11,143 nt of DNA from Ilumatobacteraceae bacterium (GTDB lineage Bacteria > Actinomycetota > Acidimicrobiia > Acidimicrobiales > Ilumatobacteraceae). Both the position numbers and the translations under genes were made by a program. Location of the stretch: contig SKFX01000045.1 in the NCBI GenBank assembly GCA_007117775.1, positions 1 through 11,143 on the forward strand, written 5' to 3'. A model generated the notes under the pieces. That model saw only the letters and a list, made by a program, of their open reading frames with translations, was not told where the DNA came from and ran no database searches. Positions 9,957-11,143 of the stretch are shown here, piece by piece; position 1 is the stretch's first letter, and each line of letters begins with the position of its first letter.

Positions 9957-11143
9957 ATGCCTGAGCACGCAACCACGCCCATCGAACTCGTCCGCGATGT
10001 CTACGACCGCCTCGAGGGCCGGGTCGATGAGGCTCGCCAACGCCTCGGCCGGCCACTCACGCTGACCGAGAAGATCCTCTTCAACCACCTCGTCGATCCC
10101 ACACAGACCGCTGAGCGATCCGAGACCTACAACGACTTCGCCCCCGACCGCGTCGCGATGCAGGACGCGACCGCCCAGATGGCGCTCCTGCAATTCATGA
10201 CCGCCGGCCTCGACGAGGTCGCAGCACCCTCCACGGTGCATTGTGACCATCTCATCCAGGCCAAGGTGGGCGCCTCGATCGACCTCGGGGTCGCCATCGA
10301 CACCAACCGTGAGGTCTTCGACTTCCTGCGCTCGGTATCGGCGCGCTACGGCATCGGCTTTTGGGGCCCGGGCAGCGGGATCATCCACCAGGTGGTGCTC
10401 GAGAACTACGCCTTCCCGGGCGGCATGATGATCGGCACCGACAGCCACACCCCCAATGCCGGCGGCCTCGGCATGGTCGCGATCGGTGTCGGCGGCGCCG
10501 ATGCGGTCGATGTGATGACCGGGTTCCCATTCAACGTTCGCTGGCCCAAGGTCATCGGCGTGCACCTGACCGGCACCCTGAGCGGCTGGTCGAGTCCAAA
10601 AGACGTGATCCTCGAAGTCGCCCGGATCCTCACCGTCGAGGGTGGCACCGGCGCCATCGTCGAGTACTTCGGCCCCGGGGCCGACTCCATCTCGGCGACC
10701 GGCAAGGCGACCATCTGCAATATGGGAGCCGAGATCGGCGCCACCACCTCGGTCTTCGGCTATGACGCCAATATGGCCGCATATCTGAAGGCCACCGGTC
10801 GCGAGGCGCTCGCCGACGCCGCCGACGAGGTGGCCGAACACCTCCGCGCCGATGAAGGCGCGAACTACGACCGCCTGATCGAGATCGATCTCGACCAGCT
10901 GCGTCCAATGATCAACGGACCGCATTCGCCGGACCGGGCGCATCGCGTCGGTGCCGAACTCGCGGCGGCCGCTGCCGAGAACAGCTGGCCCATCGAGATC
11001 TCCTCGGCGCTGATCGGTTCGTGCACCAACTCGTCCTATGAGGACATCACCCGGGTCGCATCCCTCGCTCGTCAGGCAGCCGCCAAGGGCCTGCGCGCCA
11101 AGACCGAATTGTTGATCACCCCAGGATCCGAGCAGATCCGCGC
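9957..11143 (+). CDS. acn: Aconitate hydratase, mitochondrial type, partial (C-terminus beyond right edge)
   Basis: The first 395 codons are visible, about half of a protein of some 750-780 residues. Aconitase interconverts citrate and isocitrate in the TCA cycle through a 4Fe-4S cluster. Blocks shared with mitochondrial aconitase appear in order: RPLTLTEKI, PDRVAMQDATAQMALLQF, STVHCDHLIQAKVG, GFWGPGSGIIHQ, IGTDSHTPNAGG (substrate-binding Asp, Ser, His), ILTVEGGTGAIVEYFGPG, ICNMGAEIGATTSVF and LIGSCTNSSYEDI. Cys356 in the last block is the first cluster cysteine; the other two lie past the edge. The sequence is far closer to the mitochondrial type than to bacterial AcnA or AcnB. The ATG at 9957 starts the protein in register with known homologues and has no Shine-Dalgarno. 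The divergent GntR gene is its probable regulator. Confidence 0.96.
   Translation, partial: MPEHATTPIELVRDVYDRLEGRVDEARQRLGRPLTLTEKILFNHLVDPTQTAERSETYNDFAPDRVAMQDATAQMALLQFMTAGLDEVAAPSTVHCDHLIQAKVGASIDLGVAIDTNREVFDFLRSVSARYGIGFWGPGSGIIHQVVLENYAFPGGMMIGTDSHTPNAGGLGMVAIGVGGADAVDVMTGFPFNVRWPKVIGVHLTGTLSGWSSPKDVILEVARILTVEGGTGAIVEYFGPGADSISATGKATICNMGAEIGATTSVFGYDANMAAYLKATGREALADAADEVAEHLRADEGANYDRLIEIDLDQLRPMINGPHSPDRAHRVGAELAAAAAENSWPIEISSALIGSCTNSSYEDITRVASLARQAAAKGLRAKTELLITPGSEQIR

Noticed and set aside
9531..10943. A 470-codon open frame on the minus strand across acn and gntR
   Set aside because: It is antisense to the conserved aconitase and in another frame of gntR. The translation is low-complexity and matches no family.

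Overview
The window is high-GC bacterial DNA, roughly two thirds G+C by eye. Eight protein genes are packed tightly, two of them cut by the window edges. I see no RNA gene, insertion sequence, phage gene or CRISPR array. The largest gap between genes is 133 bases. Codon use, likely leaderless starts, a GntR/HutC regulator and a lipoprotein with threonine-run linkers suggest an actinobacterium, perhaps of the Acidimicrobiia. That placement is an inference, not proven by the sequence.

Left part (1-7530), all on the minus strand. Read in the direction of transcription it holds a crotonase-family acyl-CoA enzyme (7530 to 6670), then glutamate synthase large subunit gltB (6536 to 1980). The small subunit gltD (1987 to 536) follows and overlaps gltB by 8 bases. 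Last is a LysM lipoprotein that runs off the left edge. GltB and GltD together form NADPH-dependent glutamate synthase, the glutamate-forming half of the GS-GOGAT ammonium assimilation route. All the expected catalytic and iron-sulfur residues are visible in both.

Middle part (7590-9052), plus strand. A nitroreductase-family flavoprotein starts 59 bases from the divergent crotonase gene. It overlaps by 4 bases a protein of the 2-phosphosulfolactate phosphatase (ComB) family, so the two are probably translated together. Their substrates cannot be read from the sequence.

Right part (9070-11143). A GntR/HutC-family repressor on the minus strand ends against the ComB-like gene. It is transcribed away from an aconitase gene that runs off the right edge. 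The aconitase closely resembles the mitochondrial type, not the usual bacterial AcnA. The 38-base gap between regulator and aconitase holds two back-to-back promoter candidates and an inverted repeat. This suggests an autoregulated local switch for a TCA-cycle enzyme.

Most of the window is ordinary metabolism. The parts most worth a second look are the gntR-acn control region, the coupled nitroreductase/ComB-like pair with its altered ComB motif, and a marked excess of the tetramer GATC.
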